Source: CAVQND01 sp964653485 | GTDB taxonomy: Bacteria > Verrucomicrobiota > Verrucomicrobiia > Limisphaerales > UBA8199 | Reading direction: 5' to 3' | Length of the DNA: 64,000 nucleotides | NCBI GenBank assembly: GCA_964653485.1 | Contig: CAZZFF010000009.1 | Coordinates: 1 to 64,000 of the forward strand | Part shown: positions 44,551 through 51,907 of the stretch, one piece after another | Layout: every line of letters starts with the position of its first letter | Position numbering within the stretch: position 1 is the first letter of the stretch | The notes under the pieces: generated by a model | Databases searched by the model: none | The model's input: only the letters and a program-made list of their open reading frames with translations | What the model was told of the DNA's origin: nothing | Program-made: the position numbers and the translations under genes

Positions 44551-45171
44551 TCAATTGTCCATCGGAGTCCAGCATTCCAAATCCTCTTTTTCCACGCCCG
44601 CCAGCAGGGCGGCCATCTTGCGGCGCGCGTAAAACAGGCGCGACATCACCGTGCCAATCGAGCAACCCATGGCCTTGGCCACGTCTTTATAGCCCATTTG
44701 CTCGAACTCATGCAGGACCAACGCTGTCCGGTGCTCGTGCGACAACTGGTTGAGGGCGCGGTCGATGCGCTGGCGCAGCTCCGCGCGTTCAAGGCCCGCG
44801 GTCGGATTGACGGTTACGGCTGGCATCTGCCGTTCCGCCCCGCCGGGCGTGGCGACGAGTTCTTCAAACGACTCCAGGCGCTGCCGTCTCTGCCGCCGCA
44901 GGTGGTCCAGGCAGAGATTGATCACAATCCGCATTATCCAAGTGCCGAAGCCCGATTCTCCGAGGAACTGCGGCAGTCGCTGCCAGCCTTTGACCCAAGC
45001 CGCTTGGCAAAGATCAACGGCCTCATCTTCGTTGCGCACCATGCTGAAGGCGCGGGCGTACATTCTGTCCCGATGCCGCGCCACCAATTCCTCGAAGGCG
45101 CCCATATCACCCTGCCGCGCCGCCCGCACCAGCGCCGCGTCCTCATCCTGAGAATGATCTCTAGCAGTCAC
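44551..45171 (-). CDS. ECF RNA polymerase sigma factor
   Basis: The protein has 206 residues. Sigma region 2 is FEELVARHRDRMYARAFSMV with EDEAVDLCQAAWVKGW, and region 4 is LSHEHRTALVLHEFEQMGYKDVAKAMGC. It would direct core polymerase to a small stress or surface regulon. No anti-sigma gene follows; the downstream gene is convergent. Upstream is the debris at 45.2 kb. The absence of a partner suggests either a C-terminal or distant control mechanism. Confidence 0.9.
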   Translation of the reverse strand: MTARDHSQDEDAALVRAARQGDMGAFEELVARHRDRMYARAFSMVRNEDEAVDLCQAAWVKGWQRLPQFLGESGFGTWIMRIVINLCLDHLRRQRRQRLESFEELVATPGGAERQMPAVTVNPTAGLERAELRQRIDRALNQLSHEHRTALVLHEFEQMGYKDVAKAMGCSIGTVMSRLFYARRKMAALLAGVEKEDLECWTPMDN

Positions 45172-45250
45172 TCATAGCCTATACGGTTTCGATGGCGGAA
45201 TCTTGCAATCCTCCTCGAACAACCGGAGAAGACCTCACCGCACTGAAACA

Positions 45251-45415
45251 ATGATCCTCTCCTACTCCGCTGGTGGCAGGCCACTCCTACCGCTATCCCT
45301 GGCGTTGGGCCAGAACAGTCTTTCCGTAGAGGGGTTGCTGGACAGCGGCTCCGACGTGAGCCCGGAGCCAATGGGGTGGCCGCCGGCTCCCGCTGGAGCG
45401 GACTCACCCGAGTGA
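45251..45415 (+). pseudogene. N-terminal fragment of a retropepsin-like gene
   Basis: This 54-residue frame reads PLLPLSLALGQNSLSVEGLL, then DSGSDVS. That is the opening of small retroviral-type aspartic protease-like proteins, whose active-site motif is D(S/T)G(S/A)D. The conserved segment that should follow is missing and the frame soon ends at 45415. It is interpreted as a truncated relic in a debris-rich stretch. Confidence 0.4.
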
Positions 45416-45463
45416 AAACTGCGAACACCGGCGAGCTTGAGCAGGCGGTCGAGCAAAAAGTGT

Positions 45464-45584
45464 CATAAAGTAGAACCGGCGGGGGACTGCCCCCCCCCAC
45501 GCGCGCTGGCGTCCACGAACACGCCAGGATGGTTGCCATAAAGCTCACCATGTTTGTCGGATAGTCCGATTCTAGCAGCGCCAC
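45464..45584 (-). pseudogene. Internally deleted copy of the third cupredoxin-like gene (C')
   Basis: The two ends of the gene at 48221-49171 are both present here but the middle is missing. Bases 45533-45584 match the 5' end (MALLESDYPTNMV in place of MALLESDCPTNMV). Bases 45464-45527 match the 3' end (VFVDAS, then the G-rich run). A run of 9 Cs on the plus strand (7 in the intact gene) also shifts the frame. It is a dead relic of the duplicated unit. Confidence 0.75.
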
Positions 45585-45657
45585 CCTGTTTGTCTTTGCA
45601 CAAATTGGCTGACCCCCCCGTCCGCGAAAGCAACTGTCCGGGTGGGCCTAAACCGTC

Positions 45658-46533
45658 TCAGCGACCAAACCCCATGAGGTAGAACCGAGATGCCACCGGC
45701 GCTTGGCGCACAGTCTCGTCCACAAAGACGCCCGGGCTCCTGACGTAGGCCCCAAGCACAGTGCGTGTCAGCGACACGTCGTCGTAGCCATAGACCAACA
45801 TGTTCTGTACCGGGATAGCGTCGTAGAAAAACAGCATCTCGCCCGTGGGCAGCCTTCTGGCGCCCCACACGGCGTAGTACGGGACTATCGTGATGGTGAC
45901 GGGTTGTGACGAAGTGACCACGCCTGCGCTGTCGATCGCCTTGGCCACGAGAGCATATTGACCCTGAGGCAGGTTGGACCACGCCGCCGCATACGGGGGC
46001 GAAAACGGGAGGTTGGCTCCGGCGGTTCCGATGCCGATGAGGTTCGTACCGGCAAAATACTGCATCTGGGTGATATTGTCCATGTTCGTCGCCCATGCCT
46101 GCACCACCTGGAGCGTGTTGGGTGAAAAAAATGAGCCGTCCAGCGGTGTGAGGATTGTTACGGCAGGCGGCGCGCCCGTCCAGCCGTTGACGGTGACAGT
46201 TCCGGGCAACCCCTTCGTCCCGCCATAGCCACTCACCCCGGTCCGGTAGGCGTAGAAGCCAGTGTTGGTGAACGTGAACGAGAACGAATCACCGACATTG
46301 ACCATTGGCGGGCTACTCCACTCGCCGCCATAGCTCTCGACGAAATTTGTTCCGAGAAACAAAGGTTGTTGGTTGACCCACACCACGGTGTCACCCACGT
46401 TGATGTTGAGCCAGTACTGCACCCCGTCGCGGCTCAGGTAATTAGTAATGGTCGCGGCTGGGGCACGCCAAAGCGCGAGCGGGAGCTGGAGGGCCAGCAA
46501 GAAGAAGCACGCCGCACCGCGCGTTTTAGCCAT
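45658..46533 (-). CDS. Secreted cupredoxin-like protein, paralogue A
   Basis: The protein has 291 residues from the ATG at 46533, which starts a signal peptide (FFLLALQLPLALW). Residues of about 25-120 have a cupredoxin-like pattern: NVGDTVVWVNQQ, NVGDSFSFTFTNTGFYAYRTG, GTVTVNGW. The usual copper His, Cys and His/Met are absent; the loop that should carry Cys reads YAYRTGVSGYGG. An Ig-like domain (PAVTILTPLDGSFFSPN) and a short C-terminal domain (WGARRLPTGEMLFFYDA, SPGVFVDETVR) follow. The function is unknown. It is identical to gene D. Confidence 0.8.
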   Translation of the reverse strand: MAKTRGAACFFLLALQLPLALWRAPAATITNYLSRDGVQYWLNINVGDTVVWVNQQPLFLGTNFVESYGGEWSSPPMVNVGDSFSFTFTNTGFYAYRTGVSGYGGTKGLPGTVTVNGWTGAPPAVTILTPLDGSFFSPNTLQVVQAWATNMDNITQMQYFAGTNLIGIGTAGANLPFSPPYAAAWSNLPQGQYALVAKAIDSAGVVTSSQPVTITIVPYYAVWGARRLPTGEMLFFYDAIPVQNMLVYGYDDVSLTRTVLGAYVRSPGVFVDETVRQAPVASRFYLMGFGR

Positions 46534-46673
46534 CCAGCCGCGTAATAGATGTTTACGCCCAAAGGCAGGTGGGACACGACCGGCCGCTGCCCGCCCCCCC
46601 GCTCCCCAGGCAGAGCCGCGCGGTCCCCGCCCGCATGCCGGAGTATCATACTGTCTCATAAGTCGGTAGTGAC

Positions 46674-46790
46674 TCCATCAATACTTCACCCTTGCGACGT
46701 AAATGTCCATCTGCCAGGTCGGATTATTATACGGAGGGCAGTCCGGGTTATTGCCGGTGCTGATGGAATTGTCTGCCCAGGCCGTGAGCC
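46674..46790 (-). pseudogene. C-terminal remnant of a larger secreted gene, copy 1
   Basis: The minus strand encodes AWADNSISTGNNPDCPPYNN, then PTWQMDIYVARVKY and a stop. This resembles the 'WADNSN...GDNPDG...DIYVARV' ending of sialidase- or BNR-repeat-type secreted proteins. No upstream body is present. It lies between genes A and B inside the duplicated segment. Confidence 0.5.
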
Positions 46791-46819
46791 GGGGTTAAGC
46801 AGGGGTCATCAAGCAGGGG

Positions 46820-47707
46820 TCAGTCGCCAAACCCAGTCCGGTAGAACCTCTGTGACGCCGGCGCTCCGCGTACAGTCTCGTCCACAAAGACGCCTGGGCT
46901 TGCGACAGGGACTTTAACAACGGCGTTGCTCGACTGCAAACTGTCGAAGCCCATAACGAACATGCTGATGTTTAACTTCACCTCCGTGGCATCGTAGAAA
47001 AGCAGCATCTCACCGGTGGGCAGCCGTCTTGGACCCCACACGGCGTAGTACGGGACGATTGTGATGGTGATGGGCTGTGACGACGTGACTAGGCCTGCCT
47101 TCCCGATCGCCTTGGCCACGAGCGCGTACTTACCCTGCGGCAGATAGGGCCATGGCCCCCACACTGCAAACGGGGGGCTGGCTCCGGCGGTTCCAATGCC
47201 CATGAGATTCGTACCAGCAAAATACTGTATCTCCGTTATGTTGGCGGTGTTCGTGACCCATGCCTGGAGCACCTGGGGACCGGCGAGAGAAAATGAGCCG
47301 TCCAGAGGCGTGAGGATTGTGACGGCAGGGGGCGCGCCCGTCCATGCGTTGACCGTGACCACTCCCGGCAACCCCTTCGTCCCGTCCCAGCCTATCGCCC
47401 CGGTCCGATAGGCGTAAAAGCCGGCGTTGGTGAAGGTGAACGAAAACGAGTCGCCGAGGTTGACCATTGGCGGGCTGCTCCACTCGCCGCCGTAGCTCTC
47501 GACGAAGTTTGTTCCCAGGTACAGAGGTTGCTCGTTGACCCACACGACCGTGTCGCCGGCGTTGACGTTGAACCAGTACTGTGCCCATCCATCTCCAACG
47601 TAATTAGTAATGGTCGCAGCCGTACCGTGGTTGGGCACGCCCAGGAGCAGCAGCGCGAGGAGGACGGCGTCAACGGTGCCTTTGGTCCTGGGCCTCCCCA
47701 TGGACAT
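46820..47707 (-). CDS. Secreted cupredoxin-like protein, paralogue B
   Basis: The protein has about 295 residues from the ATG at 47707; an ATG at 47701 is equally good and the frame is open to 47839. The signal peptide is AVLLALLLLGVPNHGTAA. The cupredoxin-like domain (NAGDTVVWVNEQ, GDSFSFTFTNAGFYAYRTG) again lacks copper ligands. The Ig-like domain and C-terminal domain (WGPRRLPTGEMLLFYDA, SPGVFVDETVRGAP) match A. Its last 134 bp are identical to gene E through the recent duplication, while the rest has diverged. Confidence 0.8.
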   Translation of the reverse strand: MSMGRPRTKGTVDAVLLALLLLGVPNHGTAATITNYVGDGWAQYWFNVNAGDTVVWVNEQPLYLGTNFVESYGGEWSSPPMVNLGDSFSFTFTNAGFYAYRTGAIGWDGTKGLPGVVTVNAWTGAPPAVTILTPLDGSFSLAGPQVLQAWVTNTANITEIQYFAGTNLMGIGTAGASPPFAVWGPWPYLPQGKYALVAKAIGKAGLVTSSQPITITIVPYYAVWGPRRLPTGEMLLFYDATEVKLNISMFVMGFDSLQSSNAVVKVPVASPGVFVDETVRGAPASQRFYRTGFGD

Positions 47708-47843
47708 TGCGCGCCCGAACGTCAAGGTGGAGTCACCCCCATGGACAGGCGGCTCTTCAATCATCTCTTTCATGCAGATAACATAGTTCACACTACTGGG
47801 TAAGTCAGGTCTTCCATTCGTGTCGGTCACTATTGACACAAAG

Positions 47844-48149
47844 TCAGTGGCGTGATGTCCCGTTCAGCAGGTTAGAAACATACGTCCAACTGCCCATGTG
47901 CGATCGCGCCGCTATCGACCCCGTCGTCATCGTCGTTTCCCGCCGAAACCGGCGCGCGACCACCACCCTTCCCTTATCCCCTTTGGGGCGCCGCTCCGAG
48001 CCGTAAGGACTTGCCCCCACCCCGCCCTGCCACAGCCTTCCGCCAGCGCCGCGAGGAATCGGTTGCGGTCAACCGCATCGCGGAAGACGTTCTCCAGCCG
48101 GTCGCCGCGATATGGCACCGGGATACTGAATTCGCAATTCGCGCGGCAT
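47844..48149 (-). pseudogene. Internally deleted RAYT (Y1 transposase) relic 1
   Basis: The N-terminal part MPRELRIQYPGA leads, after a frame change, into RGDRLENVF, then RDAVDRNRFLAALAEGCGRA, typical of the start of REP-associated tyrosine transposases. The C-terminal part (GSERRPKGDKGR, FRRETTMTTGSIAAR, MGSWTYVSNLLN) is typical of their ends. The central catalytic region with HUH and Tyr is missing. The deletion and frameshift mark it as inactive. Confidence 0.7.
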
Positions 48150-48220
48150 GAGCGGCACTCCGCCCCGGAGGACGCATAGGTGTCAATAGTTTTGGCTGAC
48201 CCCCGCGTCTATGGCCCGCC

Positions 48221-49138
48221 TCAGCGGCCACGTGTCAAAAAGTAGAACCGGCGGGGGACTGCCCCCCCACGCACACTGGCGTCCACGAGCACCCCAGGAT
48301 GATAGACATATTGGAGGATCACGGTGTTGTCCAGCGCCAGATCGTCCGCGGCCTTAACGACCATCACACTCCCCACGATGGCAGCGTCGTAGAACAGCAG
48401 GAATTCACCTGTGGGCAACCTTCTTGCACCCCATACCCCCTTCCATAGCCCCGCGGGCAGACCGATCGTGATGTTGACAGGCTGTGAGGACGCAACCATG
48501 CCTTGGGTGTCAACTGCCTTCGCCACCAACGGGTATATGCCGGCCGAGAGAGACCGCCCCGCAAGGGGATATTCCACGCCGTACGGGTAGGTGGATGTAG
48601 CGGTTCCAATGCCGACCAAGTTCGTGCCGAGAAAGTACTGTATCTGCGCGATATTCTCCATGTTCGTCGCCCAAGCCTGCAGGAAGTCGGGGCCGTTGGC
48701 GAAAACCGAGCCATCAAGCGGCGTCAGGACCGTCACGGCAGGTGGCGCCCCGGTCCAGCCGTTGACGATGACCACTCCGGCCAGTGTACTAGGTGCGATG
48801 TCTGCCGTCCCGGTCTGGTAGGCATAAAAGCCAGCGTTGCTAAACGTGAACGAAAACAAATCGCCAGACGCCAGCGACGGGCTCTTGAACTCGCCGCCGT
48901 AGCTCTGGACATAGTTGGGACTGAACTCCCCGTTGACCCATACGACGGTGTCGCCGACATTGACGTTGAACCAGGACTGCGGCCAGCCAGTGCTCATGTA
49001 ATTTGTGATGGTCGCCGCTGCGCTGTTCCCTGGCGGGCATAGAAGAGCGCCGAAGAGGGCCAGCCCAAGCCGGACGGCGCCAAAAGGGCCTGTGGCCCGA
49101 GGCCACCTCATAAGGGTAATTGCCATAAAGCTCACCAT
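48221..49138 (-). CDS. Secreted cupredoxin-like protein, paralogue C
   Basis: The protein has about 305 residues from the ATG at 49138; the frame is open to 49171 (MALLESDCP). A signal peptide ends near GNSAAA. The domain order is the same as in A and B, but the sequence is the most divergent: NVGDTVVWVNGEF, FSNAGFYAYQTGTADIAPST, LPTGEFLLFYDA and VLVDASVRGGA. Copper ligands are absent. It is intact, in contrast to the deleted copy C'. Confidence 0.8.
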   Translation of the reverse strand: MVSFMAITLMRWPRATGPFGAVRLGLALFGALLCPPGNSAAATITNYMSTGWPQSWFNVNVGDTVVWVNGEFSPNYVQSYGGEFKSPSLASGDLFSFTFSNAGFYAYQTGTADIAPSTLAGVVIVNGWTGAPPAVTVLTPLDGSVFANGPDFLQAWATNMENIAQIQYFLGTNLVGIGTATSTYPYGVEYPLAGRSLSAGIYPLVAKAVDTQGMVASSQPVNITIGLPAGLWKGVWGARRLPTGEFLLFYDAAIVGSVMVVKAADDLALDNTVILQYVYHPGVLVDASVRGGAVPRRFYFLTRGR

Positions 49139-49244
49139 GTTTGTCGGACAGTCCGATTCTAGCAGCGCCACCCTGTTTGTCTTTGCACAAATTGGCTGAC
49201 CCCCCCGTCCGCGAAAGCAACTGTCCGGGTGGGCCTAAACCGTC

Positions 49245-50120
49245 TCAGCGACCAAACCCCATGAGGTAGAACCGAGATGCCACCGGCGCTTGGCGCACAG
49301 TCTCGTCCACAAAGACGCCCGGGCTCCTGACGTAGGCCCCAAGCACAGTGCGTGTCAGCGACACGTCGTCGTAGCCATAGACCAACATGTTCTGTACCGG
49401 GATAGCGTCGTAGAAAAACAGCATCTCGCCCGTGGGCAGCCTTCTGGCGCCCCACACGGCGTAGTACGGGACTATCGTGATGGTGACGGGTTGTGACGAA
49501 GTGACCACGCCTGCGCTGTCGATCGCCTTGGCCACGAGAGCATATTGACCCTGAGGCAGGTTGGACCACGCCGCCGCATACGGGGGCGAAAACGGGAGGT
49601 TGGCTCCGGCGGTTCCGATGCCGATGAGGTTCGTACCGGCAAAATACTGCATCTGGGTGATATTGTCCATGTTCGTCGCCCATGCCTGCACCACCTGGAG
49701 CGTGTTGGGTGAAAAAAATGAGCCGTCCAGCGGTGTGAGGATTGTTACGGCAGGCGGCGCGCCCGTCCAGCCGTTGACGGTGACAGTTCCGGGCAACCCC
49801 TTCGTCCCGCCATAGCCACTCACCCCGGTCCGGTAGGCGTAGAAGCCAGTGTTGGTGAACGTGAACGAGAACGAATCACCGACATTGACCATTGGCGGGC
49901 TACTCCACTCGCCGCCATAGCTCTCGACGAAATTTGTTCCGAGAAACAAAGGTTGTTGGTTGACCCACACCACGGTGTCACCCACGTTGATGTTGAGCCA
50001 GTACTGCACCCCGTCGCGGCTCAGGTAATTAGTAATGGTCGCGGCTGGGGCACGCCAAAGCGCGAGCGGGAGCTGGAGGGCCAGCAAGAAGAAGCACGCC
50101 GCACCGCGCGTTTTAGCCAT
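49245..50120 (-). CDS. Secreted cupredoxin-like protein, paralogue D (identical to A)
   Basis: The protein has 291 residues and is identical to paralogue A over the whole frame, including the signal peptide and the missing copper ligands. The start at 50120 corresponds to 46533 in A. The identity shows a very recent duplication or gene conversion. It lies 107 bp downstream of the D-E remnant segment and is followed by gene C on the same strand. Confidence 0.8.
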   Translation of the reverse strand: MAKTRGAACFFLLALQLPLALWRAPAATITNYLSRDGVQYWLNINVGDTVVWVNQQPLFLGTNFVESYGGEWSSPPMVNVGDSFSFTFTNTGFYAYRTGVSGYGGTKGLPGTVTVNGWTGAPPAVTILTPLDGSFFSPNTLQVVQAWATNMDNITQMQYFAGTNLIGIGTAGANLPFSPPYAAAWSNLPQGQYALVAKAIDSAGVVTSSQPVTITIVPYYAVWGARRLPTGEMLFFYDAIPVQNMLVYGYDDVSLTRTVLGAYVRSPGVFVDETVRQAPVASRFYLMGFGR

Positions 50121-50260
50121 CCAGCCGCGTAATAGATGTTTACGCCCAAAGGCAGGTGGGACACGACCGGCCGCTGCCCGCCCCCCCGCTCCCCAGGCAG
50201 AGCCGCGCGGTCCCCGCCCGCATGCCGGAGTATCATACTGTCTCATAAGTCGGTAGTGAC

Positions 50261-50377
50261 TCCATCAATACTTCACCCTTGCGACGTAAATGTCCATCTG
50301 CCAGGTCGGATTATTATACGGAGGGCAGTCCGGGTTATTGCCGGTGCTGATGGAATTGTCTGCCCAGGCCGTGAGCC
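50261..50377 (-). pseudogene. C-terminal remnant of a larger secreted gene, copy 2
   Basis: This is the duplicate of 46674-46790 and encodes the same WADNS...DIYVARVKY ending. It lies between genes D and E. Confidence 0.5.
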
Positions 50378-50406
50378 GGGGTTAAGCAGGGGTCATCAAG
50401 CAGGGG

Positions 50407-51282
50407 TCAGTCGCCAAACCCAGTCCGGTAGAACCTCTGTGACGCCGGCGCTCCGCGTACAGTCTCGTCCACAAAGACGCCTGGGCTTGCGACAGGGACT
50501 TTAACAACGGCGTTGCTCGACTGCAAACTGTCGAAGCCCAGGACGACCATGCTGATGTTTAACTTCACTACCACGGCATCGTAGAAAAACACGGCCTCAC
50601 CGGTGGGCAGTCGTCTCAGGCCCCACACGGGCCAGTAGGGGACGATTGTGATGTTGACGGGCTGTGACGACGTGACCACGCCCGCCTTGTCGATCGCCTT
50701 GGCCACGAGCGCGTACCTACCCTGCGGCAGGCCCGGCCACGTCACGGCGTATGGGGGACTGGCTGCAGCCGTTCCAATGCCGATGAGATTCGTACCGGCA
50801 AAGTACTTTATTTCGGCAAGATTGTCGGTGTTCGTCACCGATGCCTGCACGATGTCGGGGCCCGCGATAAAAAATGAGCCGTCCAGAGGCGTGAGGATTG
50901 TTACGGCCGGGGGCGCGCCCGTCCATGCGTTGACCGTGACCACTCCCGGCAGCCCCTTCGTCCCGTTCCAGCCTATCGCCCCGGTCCGATAGGCGTAAAA
51001 GCCGGCGTTGGTGAACGTGAACGAAAACGAGTCGCCGAGGTTGACCATTGGCGGGCTACTCCACTCGCCGCCATAGCTCTGGACGAAATTTGTTCCGTAA
51101 TACAAAGGTTGTTGGTTGACCCACACAACCGTGTCGCCGGCGTTGACGTTGAACCAGTACTGCGCCCAGCCATTCCCCAGGTAATTAGTAATGGTCGCAG
51201 CCGTGCCGTGGTGGGGCACACCCAGGAGCAGCAGGCCGAGGAGAACGGCGTCAACAGCGCGTTTCGCCCCGGGCCTCCCCAA
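50407..51282 (-). CDS. Secreted cupredoxin-like protein, paralogue E
   Basis: The protein has about 291 residues if it starts at the TTG at 51282, the position equivalent to the ATG of gene B (LGRPGAKRAV against MGRPRTKGTV). The only upstream ATG in frame (51348) lies inside a transposase relic. The signal peptide AVLLGLLLLGVPHHGTAA and the cupredoxin-like, Ig-like and C-terminal domains are intact; copper ligands are absent. Loss of the ATG may lower or abolish expression. Confidence 0.7.
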   Translation of the reverse strand: MGRPGAKRAVDAVLLGLLLLGVPHHGTAATITNYLGNGWAQYWFNVNAGDTVVWVNQQPLYYGTNFVQSYGGEWSSPPMVNLGDSFSFTFTNAGFYAYRTGAIGWNGTKGLPGVVTVNAWTGAPPAVTILTPLDGSFFIAGPDIVQASVTNTDNLAEIKYFAGTNLIGIGTAAASPPYAVTWPGLPQGRYALVAKAIDKAGVVTSSQPVNITIVPYWPVWGLRRLPTGEAVFFYDAVVVKLNISMVVLGFDSLQSSNAVVKVPVASPGVFVDETVRGAPASQRFYRTGFGD

Positions 51283-51295
51283 ACTATAATCCGGG

Positions 51296-51526
51296 CTATT
51301 GCTTAGAGATTTCGTTGGCTTTTCTCCATCGATAATGCTTCGCATCAAGGCTCTTCCAGGTTCCCGTGCGCAATCGGGCCGCGATCCAGGGGAGCGCCAG
51401 CGTCGTTTCCCGGCGCAACCGCGCCGCCATGGCCGGCTTGGCGGGGTCCCTCTTGGGGCGTTGGCCCAATTCGCCCTTGCTCCAAGCCAGGCGTTTGATC
51501 TCCTCGACTCTCAGCTTGCGCGGCAT
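51296..51526 (-). pseudogene. Internally deleted RAYT (Y1 transposase) relic 2
   Basis: The frame reads MPRKLRVE, the usual transposase start, joined directly to a C-terminal region EEIKRLAWSKGELGQRPKRD, then ARLRRETTLALPWIAARL. The catalytic core is absent. It occupies the same relative place upstream of gene E as relic 1 does upstream of gene B, and its 3' end overlaps the possible 5' extension of gene E. Confidence 0.7.
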
Positions 51527-51639
51527 AGGAACGAATATGCCACGGTTGCTCAGGCGTGGCCAGACCGTAGTTTGAGCCGGTCTAAACATGCGGGTTTCGG
51601 TGGGGCCGTCGGTGCTTAACCGTCAGGATTGCTCCCGGT

Positions 51640-51750
51640 CCACAGGTCATTGGAATTGTCCGCTCACGCCGAATAGAAATATCCGCCGTAATACGCCAAC
51701 CCGGTGTAGTCAGCGTGATCCCATTGCCACGATGACGGTGGGGGGGCGTC
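51640..51750 (-). pseudogene. Remnant of a secreted gene with in-frame stop
   Basis: The minus strand reads QWDHADYTGLAYYGGYFYSA, stop, ADNSNDLWTGSNPDG. This overlaps and precedes the motif found in the two other remnants; a TGG-to-TGA change in the expected WADNS explains the stop. The rest of 51527-51907 has no gene I can support. Confidence 0.5.
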
Positions 51751-51907
51751 AGTGAACGGCGCGTGCGAACTCCCGGACTCGAGCTGAATGTTCGACGAGA
51801 GCGATTGGCCGCCGGTGCGGCCGATTTTTGATGGATTGTTCGGGCGTTTGGGGTTTAATGGGTTCGGTCACGGTTTGGTGAGCATTGAACTGAACACTGA
51901 TAAACAG

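Larger units (their letters stand above)
45533..46953. repeat. Duplicated segment, left copy (about 1.42 kb)
   Basis: This segment matches 49120-50540 at a constant offset of 3587 bp. I saw one difference (t at 45562 versus c at 49149). All frames I compared across it are identical, including the whole 333-residue open frame. It covers the C' 5' end, gene A, the secreted-gene remnant and the 3' end of gene B. Confidence 0.85.
49120..50540. repeat. Duplicated segment, right copy (about 1.42 kb)
   Basis: This is the second copy of the segment at 45533-46953. On the right, identity stops at ccca, followed by ggacg here and by taacg in the left copy. On the left, identity stops just before ttgccataaag. 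It carries the 5' end of C, gene D, the secreted-gene remnant and the 3' end of gene E. Confidence 0.85.

Noticed and set aside
45168..45584. A 138-residue open frame on the minus strand as a gene
   Set aside because: Its two halves come from the 5' and 3' ends of gene C with a deletion and frameshift; the rest reads through unrelated sequence.
45658..51282. Call as copper proteins (plastocyanin/azurin)
   Set aside because: The domain pattern fits, but the His, Cys and Met/His copper ligands are missing in all five copies.
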